Shown here: in pieces, positions 40,887 through 49,537 of the stretch
Layout of the letters: every line of letters starts with the position of its first letter
Numbering within the stretch: the first letter of the stretch is position 1
Assembly (NCBI RefSeq): GCF_003610255.1
Contig: NZ_RAPS01000001.1
Span: 2,666,001-2,730,000 of the forward strand
Length of the DNA stretch: 64,000 bases
Direction: 5' to 3'
Source of the DNA: Streptomyces sp. TLI_171
GTDB taxonomy: Bacteria > Actinomycetota > Actinomycetes > Streptomycetales > Streptomycetaceae
Made by a program: the position numbers and the translations under genes
Notes under the pieces: model-generated
Told to the model about the DNA's origin: nothing
The model's database searches: none
Seen by the model: the letters and a program-made list of their open reading frames with translations, nothing else

Positions 40887-42701
40887 TTGAGCAGGGTGAG
40901 CAGGAGCGACGCGGGTCCTGAAGGCGGCCGCCAGCCGTCGTCCCATCCGGGTGGCGCGGCGAGACTCGGCAAGTTCGGTGGTGCGTCGGCCGGTTCGCAC
41001 GGCGCCGGCCAGAGCAACGGTCAGCCGCACGGCGCGCCGGGCTCCCTGACGGGCGGTCAGCACGCGGGCGCGCCCCCGTCGCTCTCCTCCCACGGCGGAG
41101 CGGTCACCGCCCCGGCGTCCGCGGGTTCCGCCGCCGACCTGCTCACCGCCGCCGGCCCGGGCGCGCTGAACTCGCTCAACTCCCCGCGCAAGCTGGCCGG
41201 GCGGCGACGGCGCGAGACGGTGGCGGTGCTGCTGTTCAGCGGCGCGCCGATCTTCGAGAGCTCGATCCCGCTGTCGGTGTTCGGCGTGGACCGCCAGGAC
41301 GCCGGCGTCCCCCGCTACCGGCTGCTGGTCTGCGCCGGCGAGGAGGGGCCGCTGACCACCACCGGCGGCCTGACCCTGACCGCCCCGTACGGGCTGGAGG
41401 CGCTGTCCCGGGCGGGCACCATCGTGGTGCCGGCCTGGCGGTCGATCTCGCAGCCGCCGCCGGTCGAGGCGATCGCCGCGCTGCGCAAGGCGCACCACGA
41501 GGGCGCCCGGATCATCGGCCTGTGCACCGGCGCCTTCGTGCTGGCCGCGGCCGGACTGCTGGACGGACGTCCGGCGACCACGCACTGGATGTACGCGCCG
41601 ACGCTGGCCAAGCGCTACCCGCGGGTCCACGTCGACCCGCGCGAGCTGTTCGTGGACGACGGCGACGTGCTGACCTCGGCGGGCACCGCGGCCGGCATCG
41701 ACCTGTGCCTGCACGTGGTGCGCAGCGACCACGGCGCGGAGGCCGCCAACGCGCTGGCCCGCCGGCTGGTGGTGCCCAACCGCCGCGGTGGCGGAGGTCA
41801 GGCCCAGTACATCGATCAGTCTTTACCCGAGGAGATCGGCAACGACCCGCTGGCCGAGGTGGTCACCTGGGCGTTGGAGAACCTCAACCAGCAGTTCGAC
41901 GTGGAGGTGCTGGCCGCCCGCGCCTACATGTCGCGGCGCACCTTCGACCGCCGATTCCGCACGCTCACCGGCAGCGCCCCGCTGCAGTGGCTGATCACCC
42001 AGCGGGTGCTGCAGGCGCAGCGGTTGCTGGAGACCTCGGACCTGTCGGTGGACGACGTGGCCCGGCGCTGCGGCTTCCGGTCGCCGGTGGCGCTGCGCGG
42101 GCACTTCCGGCGGCAGCTCGGGGTGTCCCCGGCCGCGTACCGGACCAGCTTCCGCGCCCGTCGGCCGGCCGCCGGCCAGGGCAGCACGGTGCCGCTGCAG
42201 GGCGCTCCGGCCGAGCGGCTGCAAGGTCCGGCCGGGCACGGCTCGCTGACGCAGCCCCAGGCCCCGTCGAACGGAACCGGTGCGAGCGGCCACCCGGGCG
42301 GCGTTCCGAACGGTGGCGCGGCCGGACGGCAGCGGCAGCGTCCGCTGGTGCCCCCGCAGGCCGGTCCTCCGCCGGGCGCGTTCGCCGCGCGCACGTCCGA
42401 ACGCCCGGGCGAGCGCCAGTCCGGGCCGCCGCCCGCCCACGCGCACGCGCAGCCCTCGCCGGGCCAGCCGGTGCGGCCGAGCGCGGCGTACCCGGGCGGT
42501 CGGGGGGCGGCGGAGCGGCCGGACCGTCCGATGGAGCACGCGATCGCGGAGGACGTCGGCGGCGAGCAGCCGAGCGCGCGGGGCCGTCGGCTGGCGCACC
42601 GCGCGGAGGCCGAACCGGAGCGCGGGGCGCACGGGACGGCGGAGTTCGGGCCCGACGGGGCGCGCACAGTGTCGGGGGCGCGTGATCGCGCCGTAGGGTG
42701 A
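40887..42701 (+). CDS. adpA: AdpA, AraC-family master regulator of development and secondary metabolism
   Basis: A 604-residue transcription factor. Residues 105-290 form the DJ-1/PfpI-like dimerisation domain ([48 protein letters not shown]). Residues about 325-425 are the AraC DNA-binding domain ([36 protein letters not shown]). Identity with Streptomyces AdpA is very high in both. Leu313 is a TTA codon (41823-41825) at the conserved site between domains, implying bldA-dependent translation. The N-terminus (about 100 residues) and C-terminus (about 175) are much longer than in the roughly 400-residue S. griseus protein. Start TTG 40887 is chosen; GTG 40896 is possible. It is followed by orn, as in Streptomyces. 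Confidence 0.93.
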   Translation: MSRVSRSDAGPEGGRQPSSHPGGAARLGKFGGASAGSHGAGQSNGQPHGAPGSLTGGQHAGAPPSLSSHGGAVTAPASAGSAADLLTAAGPGALNSLNSPRKLAGRRRRETVAVLLFSGAPIFESSIPLSVFGVDRQDAGVPRYRLLVCAGEEGPLTTTGGLTLTAPYGLEALSRAGTIVVPAWRSISQPPPVEAIAALRKAHHEGARIIGLCTGAFVLAAAGLLDGRPATTHWMYAPTLAKRYPRVHVDPRELFVDDGDVLTSAGTAAGIDLCLHVVRSDHGAEAANALARRLVVPNRRGGGGQAQYIDQSLPEEIGNDPLAEVVTWALENLNQQFDVEVLAARAYMSRRTFDRRFRTLTGSAPLQWLITQRVLQAQRLLETSDLSVDDVARRCGFRSPVALRGHFRRQLGVSPAAYRTSFRARRPAAGQGSTVPLQGAPAERLQGPAGHGSLTQPQAPSNGTGASGHPGGVPNGGAAGRQRQRPLVPPQAGPPPGAFAARTSERPGERQSGPPPAHAHAQPSPGQPVRPSAAYPGGRGAAERPDRPMEHAIAEDVGGEQPSARGRRLAHRAEAEPERGAHGTAEFGPDGARTVSGARDRAVG

Positions 42702-42706
42702 GGGGC

Positions 42707-43309
42707 GTGAATGACCGTCTGGTATGGATCGACTGTGAGATGACCGGCCTCGACCTCGATCGGGACGCCCTGATCGAGGTCGCCGCCCTGGTGACCGACT
42801 CCGAGCTGAACGTGCTCGGCGAGGGCGTGGATGTGATCATCCGCCCGCCCGCCGAGGCGCTGGCGAACATGCCCGAGGTGGTGCGGCAGATGCACACCTC
42901 CTCCGGCCTGCTCGACGAGCTCGCGGACGGGCTGACCATGGCCGAGGCGCAGGAGCGGGTGCTGGCGTACATCCGAGAGCACGTGCCGGAGGCCGGCAAG
43001 ACGCCGCTGTGCGGCAACTCGGTGGCGACCGACCGCGGCTTCCTGTCCCGGGACATGCCGGAGCTGGAGGGCCACCTGCACTACCGGATCGTGGACGTCT
43101 CCTCGATCAAGGAGCTGGCCCGCCGCTGGTACCCGCGCGCCTACTACAACAGCCCGCAGAAGGGCGGCAGCCACCGCGCGCTGGCCGACATCCGCGAGTC
43201 GATCGCCGAACTCCGGTACTACCGCGAGGCGGTGTTCGTCCCGCTGCCGGGCCCGGACACCGACACCGCGCGGGAGATCGCCGCCCGCCACCAGGTGCCC
43301 ACCGCCTGA
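42707..43309 (+). CDS. orn: Oligoribonuclease
   Basis: A 200-residue DEDDh exonuclease that degrades 2-5 nt RNAs, including the pGpG product of c-di-GMP breakdown. Motif I is [11 protein letters not shown] (Asp, Glu), motif [12 protein letters not shown] and motif [14 protein letters not shown] (His, Asp); all four acidic residues and the His are present. GTG 42707 gives the standard N-terminus [11 protein letters not shown] with AGGG eight bases upstream; GTG 42698 overlaps the adpA stop and is an alternative. It probably shares transcription with adpA, the conserved Streptomyces arrangement. Confidence 0.93.
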   Translation: MNDRLVWIDCEMTGLDLDRDALIEVAALVTDSELNVLGEGVDVIIRPPAEALANMPEVVRQMHTSSGLLDELADGLTMAEAQERVLAYIREHVPEAGKTPLCGNSVATDRGFLSRDMPELEGHLHYRIVDVSSIKELARRWYPRAYYNSPQKGGSHRALADIRESIAELRYYREAVFVPLPGPDTDTAREIAARHQVPTA

Positions 43310-43368
43310 CCAGCGCTCGGGTCCGAGCGGTCCGGGAAACCCTGGCGCGAGCACCCCTCGGCATCCTG

Positions 43369-43374
43369 TAGAGT
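43369..43374 (+). promoter_or_regulatory. -10 element of the tRNA-His gene
   Basis: TAGAGT lies 50 bases before the mature tRNA, followed by TCTTCC as at the tRNA-Lys promoter at 61445. No good -35 element is visible. Confidence 0.5.
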
Positions 43375-43423
43375 TCTTCCTGTCGGAGCGGGAGCGCGAA
43401 AGCGTGAACGAGCCAGGCAGATG

Positions 43424-43499
43424 GTGGGCGTAGCTCAGTTGGTAGAGCACCTGGTTGTGGTCCAGGTGGCCGCGGGTTCGAGTCCCGTCGCTCACCCCA
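43424..43499 (+). tRNA. tRNA-His (anticodon GTG)
   Basis: 76 bases including an encoded CCA. The acceptor stem GTGGGCG/CGCTCAC pairs with one G-U. The anticodon GTG is at 43457-43459 in loop TTGTGGT. The base before the 5' end is G (43423), which can supply the extra G-1 opposite C73 that is typical of tRNA-His. Confidence 0.95.
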
Positions 43500-43503
43500 T
43501 CAC

Positions 43504-43539
43504 CGAAGGCCCTCAACGAGAAATCGTTGAGGGCCTTCG
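43504..43539 (+). terminator. Terminator after tRNA-His
   Basis: A perfect 16-bp stem (43504-43519 with 43524-43539) closes a GAAA loop, four bases after the tRNA. Confidence 0.9.
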
Positions 43540-43856
43540 TCGTATCCCCGCGCGGTGCCGAAAACGCCTTCCACCGCACCGAGTTGCCGCAATCCCGGTA
43601 CGTACCCGAATCACTGGCGGGCCCCTCGCGATCAGCGCCGGACGGGGCCGCCGGACGGAATTCCGCAGCACGCGCCGGACATTGGGCCGATGTCCGCGGA
43701 CCGGTTTTCCCGGGGCACGGCCGACCCGGAGGCGTCCGACGCCCCGTCACCCCGGCAAGCGGACCACGGCGGGCCGGGGCCGGACCGGGAGGGATCCGGG
43801 TGCGACCCGCTCCCGGACCATGGACGACAAAGCTACCTGCCAGTAACATCGCGAGC

Positions 43857-44303
43857 ATGACCACTACTGCGATCGGCCAGCTGCTCACCGACACCGTCCC
43901 GATGGTGAAGACCCTGCAGCTGGAGTACCTGGAGACCACCCCGGAGCGGGCCGTGCTGCGGCTGCCCGACCTGCCGGAGTACCGCAACCACGTGGGCGGT
44001 CCGCACGCGGGCGCGATGTTCACGCTGGCCGAGTCGGCGAGCGGCGCGATCGTGCTGGCCGCGTTCGGCGACCAGCTGGGCCGCGCGGTGCCGCTGCCGA
44101 CGGTCGGCGAGATCTCGTTCAAGAAGCTCGCCCGCGGCGTCGTGACCGCCACCGCGACGCTGGGCCGCCCGGTCGCCGAGGTGGTCGCCGAGCTCGACGA
44201 GGGCAAGCGCCCCGAGTTCCCGGTCACCGTCGAGATCACCCGAGAGGACGGCGCCGTCACCGGCGTGCTGGAGATCGTCTGGACGCTGCGCCCCAACTCC
44301 TGA
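43857..44303 (+). CDS. Hotdog-fold thioesterase-like protein (DUF4442/PaaI type)
   Basis: A 148-residue protein with one hotdog domain. The helix region NHVGGPHAGAMFTLAESASG has the HxGxxxxxxE-like pattern of PaaI-type acyl-CoA thioesterases, followed by strands LPTVGEISFKKLARGVVTAT and FPVTVEITREDGAVTGVLEI. It probably hydrolyses or binds acyl-CoA thioesters; the substrate is unknown. ATG at 43857 is just downstream of TACCTGCCAGTAAC, a sequence often seen before such genes, and the ribosome binding site is weak. It stands alone. Confidence 0.8.
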   Translation: MTTTAIGQLLTDTVPMVKTLQLEYLETTPERAVLRLPDLPEYRNHVGGPHAGAMFTLAESASGAIVLAAFGDQLGRAVPLPTVGEISFKKLARGVVTATATLGRPVAEVVAELDEGKRPEFPVTVEITREDGAVTGVLEIVWTLRPNS

Positions 44304-44670
44304 GCCCACCAAGGACCTTGGCGGCCCGACCGGCGCGAGCAGGCGGGCCGTGGCGGCCCTGCCCGCGCGAGCACGGCGGGTGCCGGCCGGCCCGCGCCCG
44401 CACGACGAGCCGTGGCGGCCCCGCACTCCCCCGGAACTCCCTCCGGACCGCCCGGACCGCACCCCGGGGCCGCCTCGGCCGCTACGGGCCCGCCCGAAGC
44501 CCGTACCGGTCGCCCCTGCAGCCCACGCCCACCCGCACCGCGGGTCCGCGCACTGCCCGCGCTGCGGGTCCGCACACTCGTGGCGCGCGCAACACGGAAA
44601 CGCCGCCCGCCCGCACAGGGCCCCGCCCTGTGGCCGGCCGGCCGGCTGACGCCGGAGTCCCGCCCCGAGG
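44304..44670. other. Intergenic region between convergent genes
   Basis: 367 bases, extremely GC-rich, with no credible gene. It contains two copies of GCGGGTCCGC within 40 bases (about 44541-44575) and a 7-bp hairpin (44614-44620 with 44626-44632) 39 bases past the cebR stop, listed separately. Confidence 0.5.
44614..44632 (-). terminator. Terminator after cebR
   Basis: Stem CACAGGG/CCCTGTG with loop CCCCG, located 39 bases downstream of the cebR stop codon. Confidence 0.5.
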
Positions 44671-45735
44671 TCAGGCGGAGTCGCGGACGATCAACTCGGT
44701 CGCCAGCACCACCTGCCGCCGGGCCCGGCCGCGTTCGGTGATCTCGTCGAGCAGCAGCCGGGCCATGGTGCGGCCCATCTCCTCGATCGGCTGGCGCACG
44801 CTGGTCATCGGCGGATCGGTGTGCCGGGCCACGATCGAGTCGTCGAAGCCGATCACCGCGACGTCGTCGGGGATCCGCCGCCCGGCCGCCCGCAGCACCT
44901 GCATCGCACCGGCCGCCATCACGTCCGAGGCGCAGAACACGCCGTCCAGGTCCGGCCGCCGCGCGAGGAGTTCGCGCATCGCGACCCGGCCGCCCTCCTC
45001 GGTGAAGTCGGCCAGGCCGACCAGGTCCTCGTCGTAGGCCTGCCCGGCTTCCTCCAGGGCCCGTCGGTAGCCGCCGAGGCGGGCCTGGGCGACCTCCATG
45101 TCCAGCGGGCCGGTGAGGGTGGCGACCTGGCGGCAGCCGCGGCGCAGCAGGTGCCGGACGGCCATCCGGGCGCCGCCGGCGTTGTCGGCGTGGACGTAGC
45201 TGAGCGGTTCGAGGTCGCCGCGCCGACCGGCCAGCACGGAGGGGATCTCCAGGCTCTCCAGCAGTCCGGGCAGCGGGTCGTCGCGGTGCACCGAGACGAC
45301 CAGGACGCCGTCCACCCGCTGGGCGGTGAGGTAGGCCGACAGGCGGTCCCGCTCGCGCTGGTTGCGGACCAGGATCAGCAGCAACTGCATGTCGGTCTCG
45401 GCGAGTTCGGCCGAGACGCCGCTGATGATGTCGGAGAAGTACGGCTCGGAGAACAGCCTGGTCTCGGCCTCGGGGACGACCAGCGCGATCGAGTCGGTGC
45501 GCGAGGTGACCAGGGTGCGGGCGGCCCGGTTGGGCACGTAGCCGAGTTCGGCGATGGCGTTCTGGACCGCCTCGCGGGCCTTGGTGCTGACCCGGGGCGA
45601 GCCGTTGATGACCCGGGAGACGGTGCCGCGGCCGACTCCGGCGAGGGCGGCCACCTCCTCCAGGGTGGGGCGCGCGGTGGCTCTGCCGGCGGCACCCGGA
45701 TGGAGCGATTCGGGGCGCTGTGCGGTCGGGCTCAT
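44671..45735 (-). CDS. cebR: CebR, LacI-family repressor of cellobiose utilisation
   Basis: A 354-residue repressor. The LacI HTH is at residues 24-72 (TLEEVAALAGVGRGTVSRVI then NGSPRVS), followed by a periplasmic-binding-like effector domain (IALVVPEAETRLFSEPYF, DGVFCASDVMAAGAMQVL, VAVIGFDDSIVARHTDPPM). It is divergent from cebEFG-bglC, and the palindrome TGGGAGCGCTCCCA, the known CebR box, occurs before cebE and before bglC. Cellobiose or cello-oligosaccharides are the expected inducers. Assignment rests on box identity plus context. Confidence 0.92.
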   Translation of the reverse strand: MSPTAQRPESLHPGAAGRATARPTLEEVAALAGVGRGTVSRVINGSPRVSTKAREAVQNAIAELGYVPNRAARTLVTSRTDSIALVVPEAETRLFSEPYFSDIISGVSAELAETDMQLLLILVRNQRERDRLSAYLTAQRVDGVLVVSVHRDDPLPGLLESLEIPSVLAGRRGDLEPLSYVHADNAGGARMAVRHLLRRGCRQVATLTGPLDMEVAQARLGGYRRALEEAGQAYDEDLVGLADFTEEGGRVAMRELLARRPDLDGVFCASDVMAAGAMQVLRAAGRRIPDDVAVIGFDDSIVARHTDPPMTSVRQPIEEMGRTMARLLLDEITERGRARRQVVLATELIVRDSA

Positions 45736-45961
45736 CGCTACACCTCTCGGTCTCTGGTTCGGTCTGGTTCTGGCTGGATCGGTCCCGTCCGGCGGGCCCC
45801 GGATCCGTACGGAGTTCGGTACGGAGTGTTCATTGTGGCCGGTCCCGCGGCATTTCCGACCATCCGGGGCGGCCCCGGGTCGGCCGGAGGGCAGCCCGAG
45901 GACGTCAACGGCGGTGGTAACGGGGGTGGAAACGCTCCGGCAACGTTTATGTCACCACGTC

Positions 45962-45967
45962 TTGACA
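45962..45967 (+). promoter_or_regulatory. -35 element of the cebE promoter (candidate)
   Basis: TTGACA, with a weak -10 (CAACCT-like) about 18 bases on. That would put the start near 45997, just before the CebR box, so the repressor would act as a roadblock or occlude initiation. A second spaced repeat AAACG-N9-CGTTT lies upstream at 45930-45948. Confidence 0.45.
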
Positions 45968-46006
45968 CTCACCCCCGCGACACAGCAACCTTCCGGCATG
46001 CCCAGC

Positions 46007-46024
46007 TGTGGGAGCGCTCCCACA
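46007..46024. promoter_or_regulatory. CebR operator before cebE
   Basis: TGTGGGAGCGCTCCCACA is an 18-bp perfect palindrome containing the 14-bp CebR box TGGGAGCGCTCCCA (46009-46022), in the region between divergent cebR and cebE. Confidence 0.9.
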
Positions 46025-46166
46025 CTGTAGCCAAGATTCAGCGCACCAAGAACACCCACGAACCTCTCGTTTCCCGCCCGGAAGACCACCACGGGCAGCC
46101 GGAACACCCCGGCCGCCCACCGGAAGACCACCGGACCAACCCACCCGGACAAAGGAGTTCGCCCCC

Positions 46167-47489
46167 ATGCGCACCACCTCCCGCCCCCGCAGAGCTGCCG
46201 TCCTCGCCACCGCGGTCCTCGCCACCTCCGCCCTGCTGCTGACGGCCTGCTCGTCGAGCTCGGACAAGAAGGGCGGGGACAGCACCGACCCCAACGCGAA
46301 GATCACCCTGAACGTCGGCGACTTCGGCACCTTCGGCTACAAGGAGGCCGGCCTGTACGACGAGTACATGGCCGCGCACCCGAACATCACCATCAAGTAC
46401 GACACCGTCCAGGACGGTCAGAAGTACTGGGACGCGCTCACCACCCACCTGGCCTCGGGCAGCGGTCTGGCCGACGTCCAGGCGGTCGAGGTCGGCTACA
46501 TCGCGCAGGCCACCAAGGCCCTGGGCGACAAGTTCGTCGACCTCGGCAAGACCGAGGGCATCAACCCGGGCAACTGGCTGGACTGGAAGTCGAAGCAGGC
46601 CACCACCGCGTCCGGCTCGCTGATCGGTCTCGGCACCGACATCGGCCCGATGGCGATCTGCTACCGCACCGACCTGTTCCAGCAGGCCGGCCTGCCCACC
46701 GACCGCGAGGCGGTCGGCAAGCTGTGGGCGGGTGACTGGGCGAAGTTCGTCGAGGCGGGCAAGACCTACCAGTCCAAGGCCCCGACCGGCACCTTCTTCA
46801 CCGACTCCGCCTCGGGCCTGTTCAACGCCGTCCTGTCCGCCCAGCCCGAGCAGTACTCGGACGCCTCCGGCAAGCTCGTCTACAAGACCAGCGCCGGCGT
46901 GAAGACCGCCTGGGACCTCGCGGTCTCCGCCTCGCAGGCGAAGATCTCCGCCGGCCTGCGCCAGTTCCAGGACCCGTGGAACGCCGCGTTCGCCAACGCC
47001 AAGTTCGCCACCGTGGTCTGCCCGTCCTGGATGACCGGCATCATCAGCAAGTACTCCGGTGACTCGGGCAAGGGCAAGTGGGACGTCGCCGCCCCGCCGG
47101 TCGCCTCCAACTGGGGTGGCGCCTTCCTGACCGTCCCGAAGGCCGGCAAGCACACCAAGGAGGCCGCGGCGCTCGTCGCCTGGCTGACCGCGCCGGAGCA
47201 GCAGGCCAAGGTCTTCACCAAGGTCGGCAACCTGCCCTCCACCATCGGCGGCCTGCAGCAGCCCGCCGTCCAGGGCGCCAAGCAGGAGTACTTCAACAAC
47301 GCGCCGACCGGCCAGATCTTCGCCGCGGCTGCCCAGTCCATCAAGCCGGCGCCGATCGGTGACCAGGACGGCAACGTGAAGACGATCATCACCGACAACG
47401 GCATCCTCGACATCGAGGAGCACGGCACCGACCCGGCCAAGGCCTGGACCAACGTCACCAAGCTGGTCGACGACAAGACCGGCCACTGA
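46167..47489 (+). CDS. cebE: Cellobiose ABC transporter, lipoprotein binding subunit
   Basis: A 440-residue extracellular solute-binding protein (family 1). The signal peptide RRAAVLATAVLATSALLLTAC ends in a lipobox with Cys28 as the lipidated residue, so it is tethered outside the membrane. The mature part has the two-lobed binding fold (ITLNVGDFGTFGY, IKYDTVQDGQKYWDAL, LGTDIGPMAICYRTDLFQQA). ATG 46167 has AAAGGAG upstream. It captures cellobiose and cellotriose and hands them to CebF/CebG; the ATPase (MsiK in Streptomyces) is encoded elsewhere. A GC-rich hairpin follows the gene and may make it the most abundant product. Confidence 0.92.
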   Translation: MRTTSRPRRAAVLATAVLATSALLLTACSSSSDKKGGDSTDPNAKITLNVGDFGTFGYKEAGLYDEYMAAHPNITIKYDTVQDGQKYWDALTTHLASGSGLADVQAVEVGYIAQATKALGDKFVDLGKTEGINPGNWLDWKSKQATTASGSLIGLGTDIGPMAICYRTDLFQQAGLPTDREAVGKLWAGDWAKFVEAGKTYQSKAPTGTFFTDSASGLFNAVLSAQPEQYSDASGKLVYKTSAGVKTAWDLAVSASQAKISAGLRQFQDPWNAAFANAKFATVVCPSWMTGIISKYSGDSGKGKWDVAAPPVASNWGGAFLTVPKAGKHTKEAAALVAWLTAPEQQAKVFTKVGNLPSTIGGLQQPAVQGAKQEYFNNAPTGQIFAAAAQSIKPAPIGDQDGNVKTIITDNGILDIEEHGTDPAKAWTNVTKLVDDKTGH

Positions 47490-47524
47490 TCCGGGCCGGC
47501 TCTCGCCGGTAGCCGATCCCAACT

Positions 47525-47554
47525 GCCCGGCCGGGTCCGCCCACCCGGCCGGGC
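47525..47554 (+). other. Intra-operon hairpin between cebE and cebF
   Basis: A perfect 12-bp stem (47525-47536 with 47543-47554) with a six-base loop. It lies in the 108-base gap and probably acts as a partial terminator or mRNA-stabilising stem so that the binding protein is made in excess of the permeases. Confidence 0.65.
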
Positions 47555-47597
47555 GCCGTTCCGCCGCCCCTCGCCACCCCCGGGAAGGAAACCCCAA

Positions 47598-48557
47598 GTG
47601 GCCACCCACGTCCGCGCCGAGGCCCCGCCCGCGCGCCCCTCCTGGCGCTCACGCCTGTACCGGTTCGACCTGAAGGCCTCCCCGTACGCCTTCATCGCCC
47701 CGTTCTTCCTCTGCTTCGCCGCCTTCGGCCTCTTCCCGCTGATCTGGACGGGCTGGCTGTCGCTGCACTACGTCGACCTGCTCACGCCGGACGTGATGGA
47801 GTGGAAGGGCTTCGGCAACTACACCCGGCTCTGGTCGAACGACCAGTTCTGGACCGCGCTGCGCAACACCTTCACCATCGGTGTGATCTCCACCGTCCCG
47901 CAGCTGCTGATGGCGCTGGGCCTGGCCCACCTGCTCAACTACCGGATGCGCGGCCGCGGTTTCTTCCGGGTCGCGATCCTCGCGCCGTACGCCACCTCGA
48001 TCGCCGCCGCGACGCTGGTCTTCGTCCAGCTGTTCAACCCGGACTACGGCTTCATCAACTGGGCGCTGGGCGCGATCGGCATCGACCACACCCAGTGGTA
48101 CGCCGACACCTGGCCCTCGCAGATCGCCATCTCCACCATCGTCACCTGGCGCTGGACCGGCTACAACGCGCTGATCTACCTGGCCGCGATGCAGGCGGTG
48201 CCGAAGGACCTCTACGAGGCCGCCAGCCTGGACGGCGCCAACCGCTGGCAGCAGTTCACCCGGATCACCATCCCGTCGATCCGCCCGACCATCATGTTCA
48301 CCATCATCGTCTCCACCATCGGCGCCACCCAGCTGTTCGGCGAGCCGATGCTGTTCGGCGGCGGCGTGGGCGTCTCCGGCGGCTCCGCGCACCAGTTCCA
48401 GACGCTCAGCCTCTACATGTACGAACTGGGCTGGCCGTCCCGCCAGTTGGGCCGCGCCTCGGCGGTGGCCTGGACGATGCTGCTGATCCTGCTGCTGATC
48501 GGCCTGGTGCAGTTCCTGATCACCCGTTACCGCAAGCGCCACGAGTTGGGAGGCTGA
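47598..48557 (+). CDS. cebF: Cellobiose ABC transporter permease CebF
   Basis: A 319-residue inner-membrane permease with six segments, from PYAFIAPFFLCFAAFGLFPL to LLILLLIGLVQFLITRY. The EAA loop that docks the ATPase is YEAASLDGANRWQQFTRITI then P. It matches MalF/CebF-type permeases for oligosaccharides. The GTG at 47598 has GGAAGGAA upstream. It forms the channel with CebG, whose ATG begins one base after the cebF stop codon. Confidence 0.92.
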   Translation: MATHVRAEAPPARPSWRSRLYRFDLKASPYAFIAPFFLCFAAFGLFPLIWTGWLSLHYVDLLTPDVMEWKGFGNYTRLWSNDQFWTALRNTFTIGVISTVPQLLMALGLAHLLNYRMRGRGFFRVAILAPYATSIAAATLVFVQLFNPDYGFINWALGAIGIDHTQWYADTWPSQIAISTIVTWRWTGYNALIYLAAMQAVPKDLYEAASLDGANRWQQFTRITIPSIRPTIMFTIIVSTIGATQLFGEPMLFGGGVGVSGGSAHQFQTLSLYMYELGWPSRQLGRASAVAWTMLLILLLIGLVQFLITRYRKRHELGG

Positions 48558-48558
48558 C

Positions 48559-49476
48559 ATGGCCGCCACCCTGTCCACCCCCACCTCCTCCCGCGAGGCG
48601 GGCAAGAAGGCCCACGCGGCCCCCAGCCGGCTGTTCCGCCGCGGGGCCGGCGACCACGACAAGGCCGGCCCGGTCGCCTACGTGCTGCTGTCCGTCGCCG
48701 CACTGGTCTCGCTGTTCCCGCTGTACTGGACCTTCGTCGCGGCCTCCAACACCGGTGAGCGGGTGGCCCAGTCGCCGCCGCCGATGTTCCCCAGCGGCGA
48801 GCTGTGGACCAACATCTCCACCGCCTGGGACCAGGCCGACATGGGCACCGCGCTGCTGAACTCCACCGTGGTGGCGGGCTGCGTGTCGCTGTCCACGGTG
48901 CTGTTCTCCACGCTGGCCGGCTTCGCCTTCGCCAAGCTGCGCTTCCGCGGCCGCAACGCGCTGCTGACCCTGGTGGTCGCCACCATGACCATCCCGCCGC
49001 AGCTCAGCGTGATCCCGCTGTACCGGATCATCACCAAGCTGGACTGGGGCAACCACCTGCAGGCGGTGATCCTGCCGTCCCTGGTGGCCGCGTTCGGCGT
49101 GTTCTTCATGCGCCAGTTCCTGTCCGAGGCCCTGCCGTTCGAGCTGATCGAGGCGGCCCGGGTGGACGGTGCGAACAGTCTGCGGATCATCTGGCACGTG
49201 GTGTTCCCGATCGCCCGGCCCGCCATGGCGGTGCTCGGCATGCTGGTCTTCGTCCAGTCCTGGAACGACTTCTTCTGGCCCTTCGTGGTGCTCACCCAGC
49301 AGAACCCCACCGTGCAGGTCGCGCTCTCCGCGATCGGCGGCGGCTCCGGCCACGACATCAACCAGGCCGTGATCATGACCGGTGCACTCGTCGGCACCCT
49401 GCCGCTGCTGCTGATCTTCGCCGTTCTGGGGAAGCACATTGTCGGCGGGATCACCTCCGGCGCCGTCAAGAGCTGA
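48559..49476 (+). CDS. cebG: Cellobiose ABC transporter permease CebG
   Basis: A 305-residue permease with six membrane segments after a 30-residue cytoplasmic lead. The EAA loop is [20 protein letters not shown] then [21 protein letters not shown] and [12 protein letters not shown] are typical of MalG-type sugar permeases. ATG 48559 lies immediately after the cebF stop. It works with CebE, CebF and a shared ATPase to import cello-oligosaccharides. Confidence 0.92.
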   Translation: MAATLSTPTSSREAGKKAHAAPSRLFRRGAGDHDKAGPVAYVLLSVAALVSLFPLYWTFVAASNTGERVAQSPPPMFPSGELWTNISTAWDQADMGTALLNSTVVAGCVSLSTVLFSTLAGFAFAKLRFRGRNALLTLVVATMTIPPQLSVIPLYRIITKLDWGNHLQAVILPSLVAAFGVFFMRQFLSEALPFELIEAARVDGANSLRIIWHVVFPIARPAMAVLGMLVFVQSWNDFFWPFVVLTQQNPTVQVALSAIGGGSGHDINQAVIMTGALVGTLPLLLIFAVLGKHIVGGITSGAVKS

Positions 49477-49522
49477 CCCTCTGGAAGACCCCGGAACACC
49501 CGTCCCGTCCACCCCTCAGCCA

Positions 49523-49536
49523 TGGGAGCGCTCCCG
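49523..49536. promoter_or_regulatory. CebR operator before bglC, overlapping the ribosome binding site
   Basis: TGGGAGCGCTCCCG matches the CebR box at 13 of 14 positions. It ends one base before ATG 49538, and its GGGAG is the only plausible ribosome binding site for bglC. Confidence 0.85.
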
Positions 49537-49537
49537 T

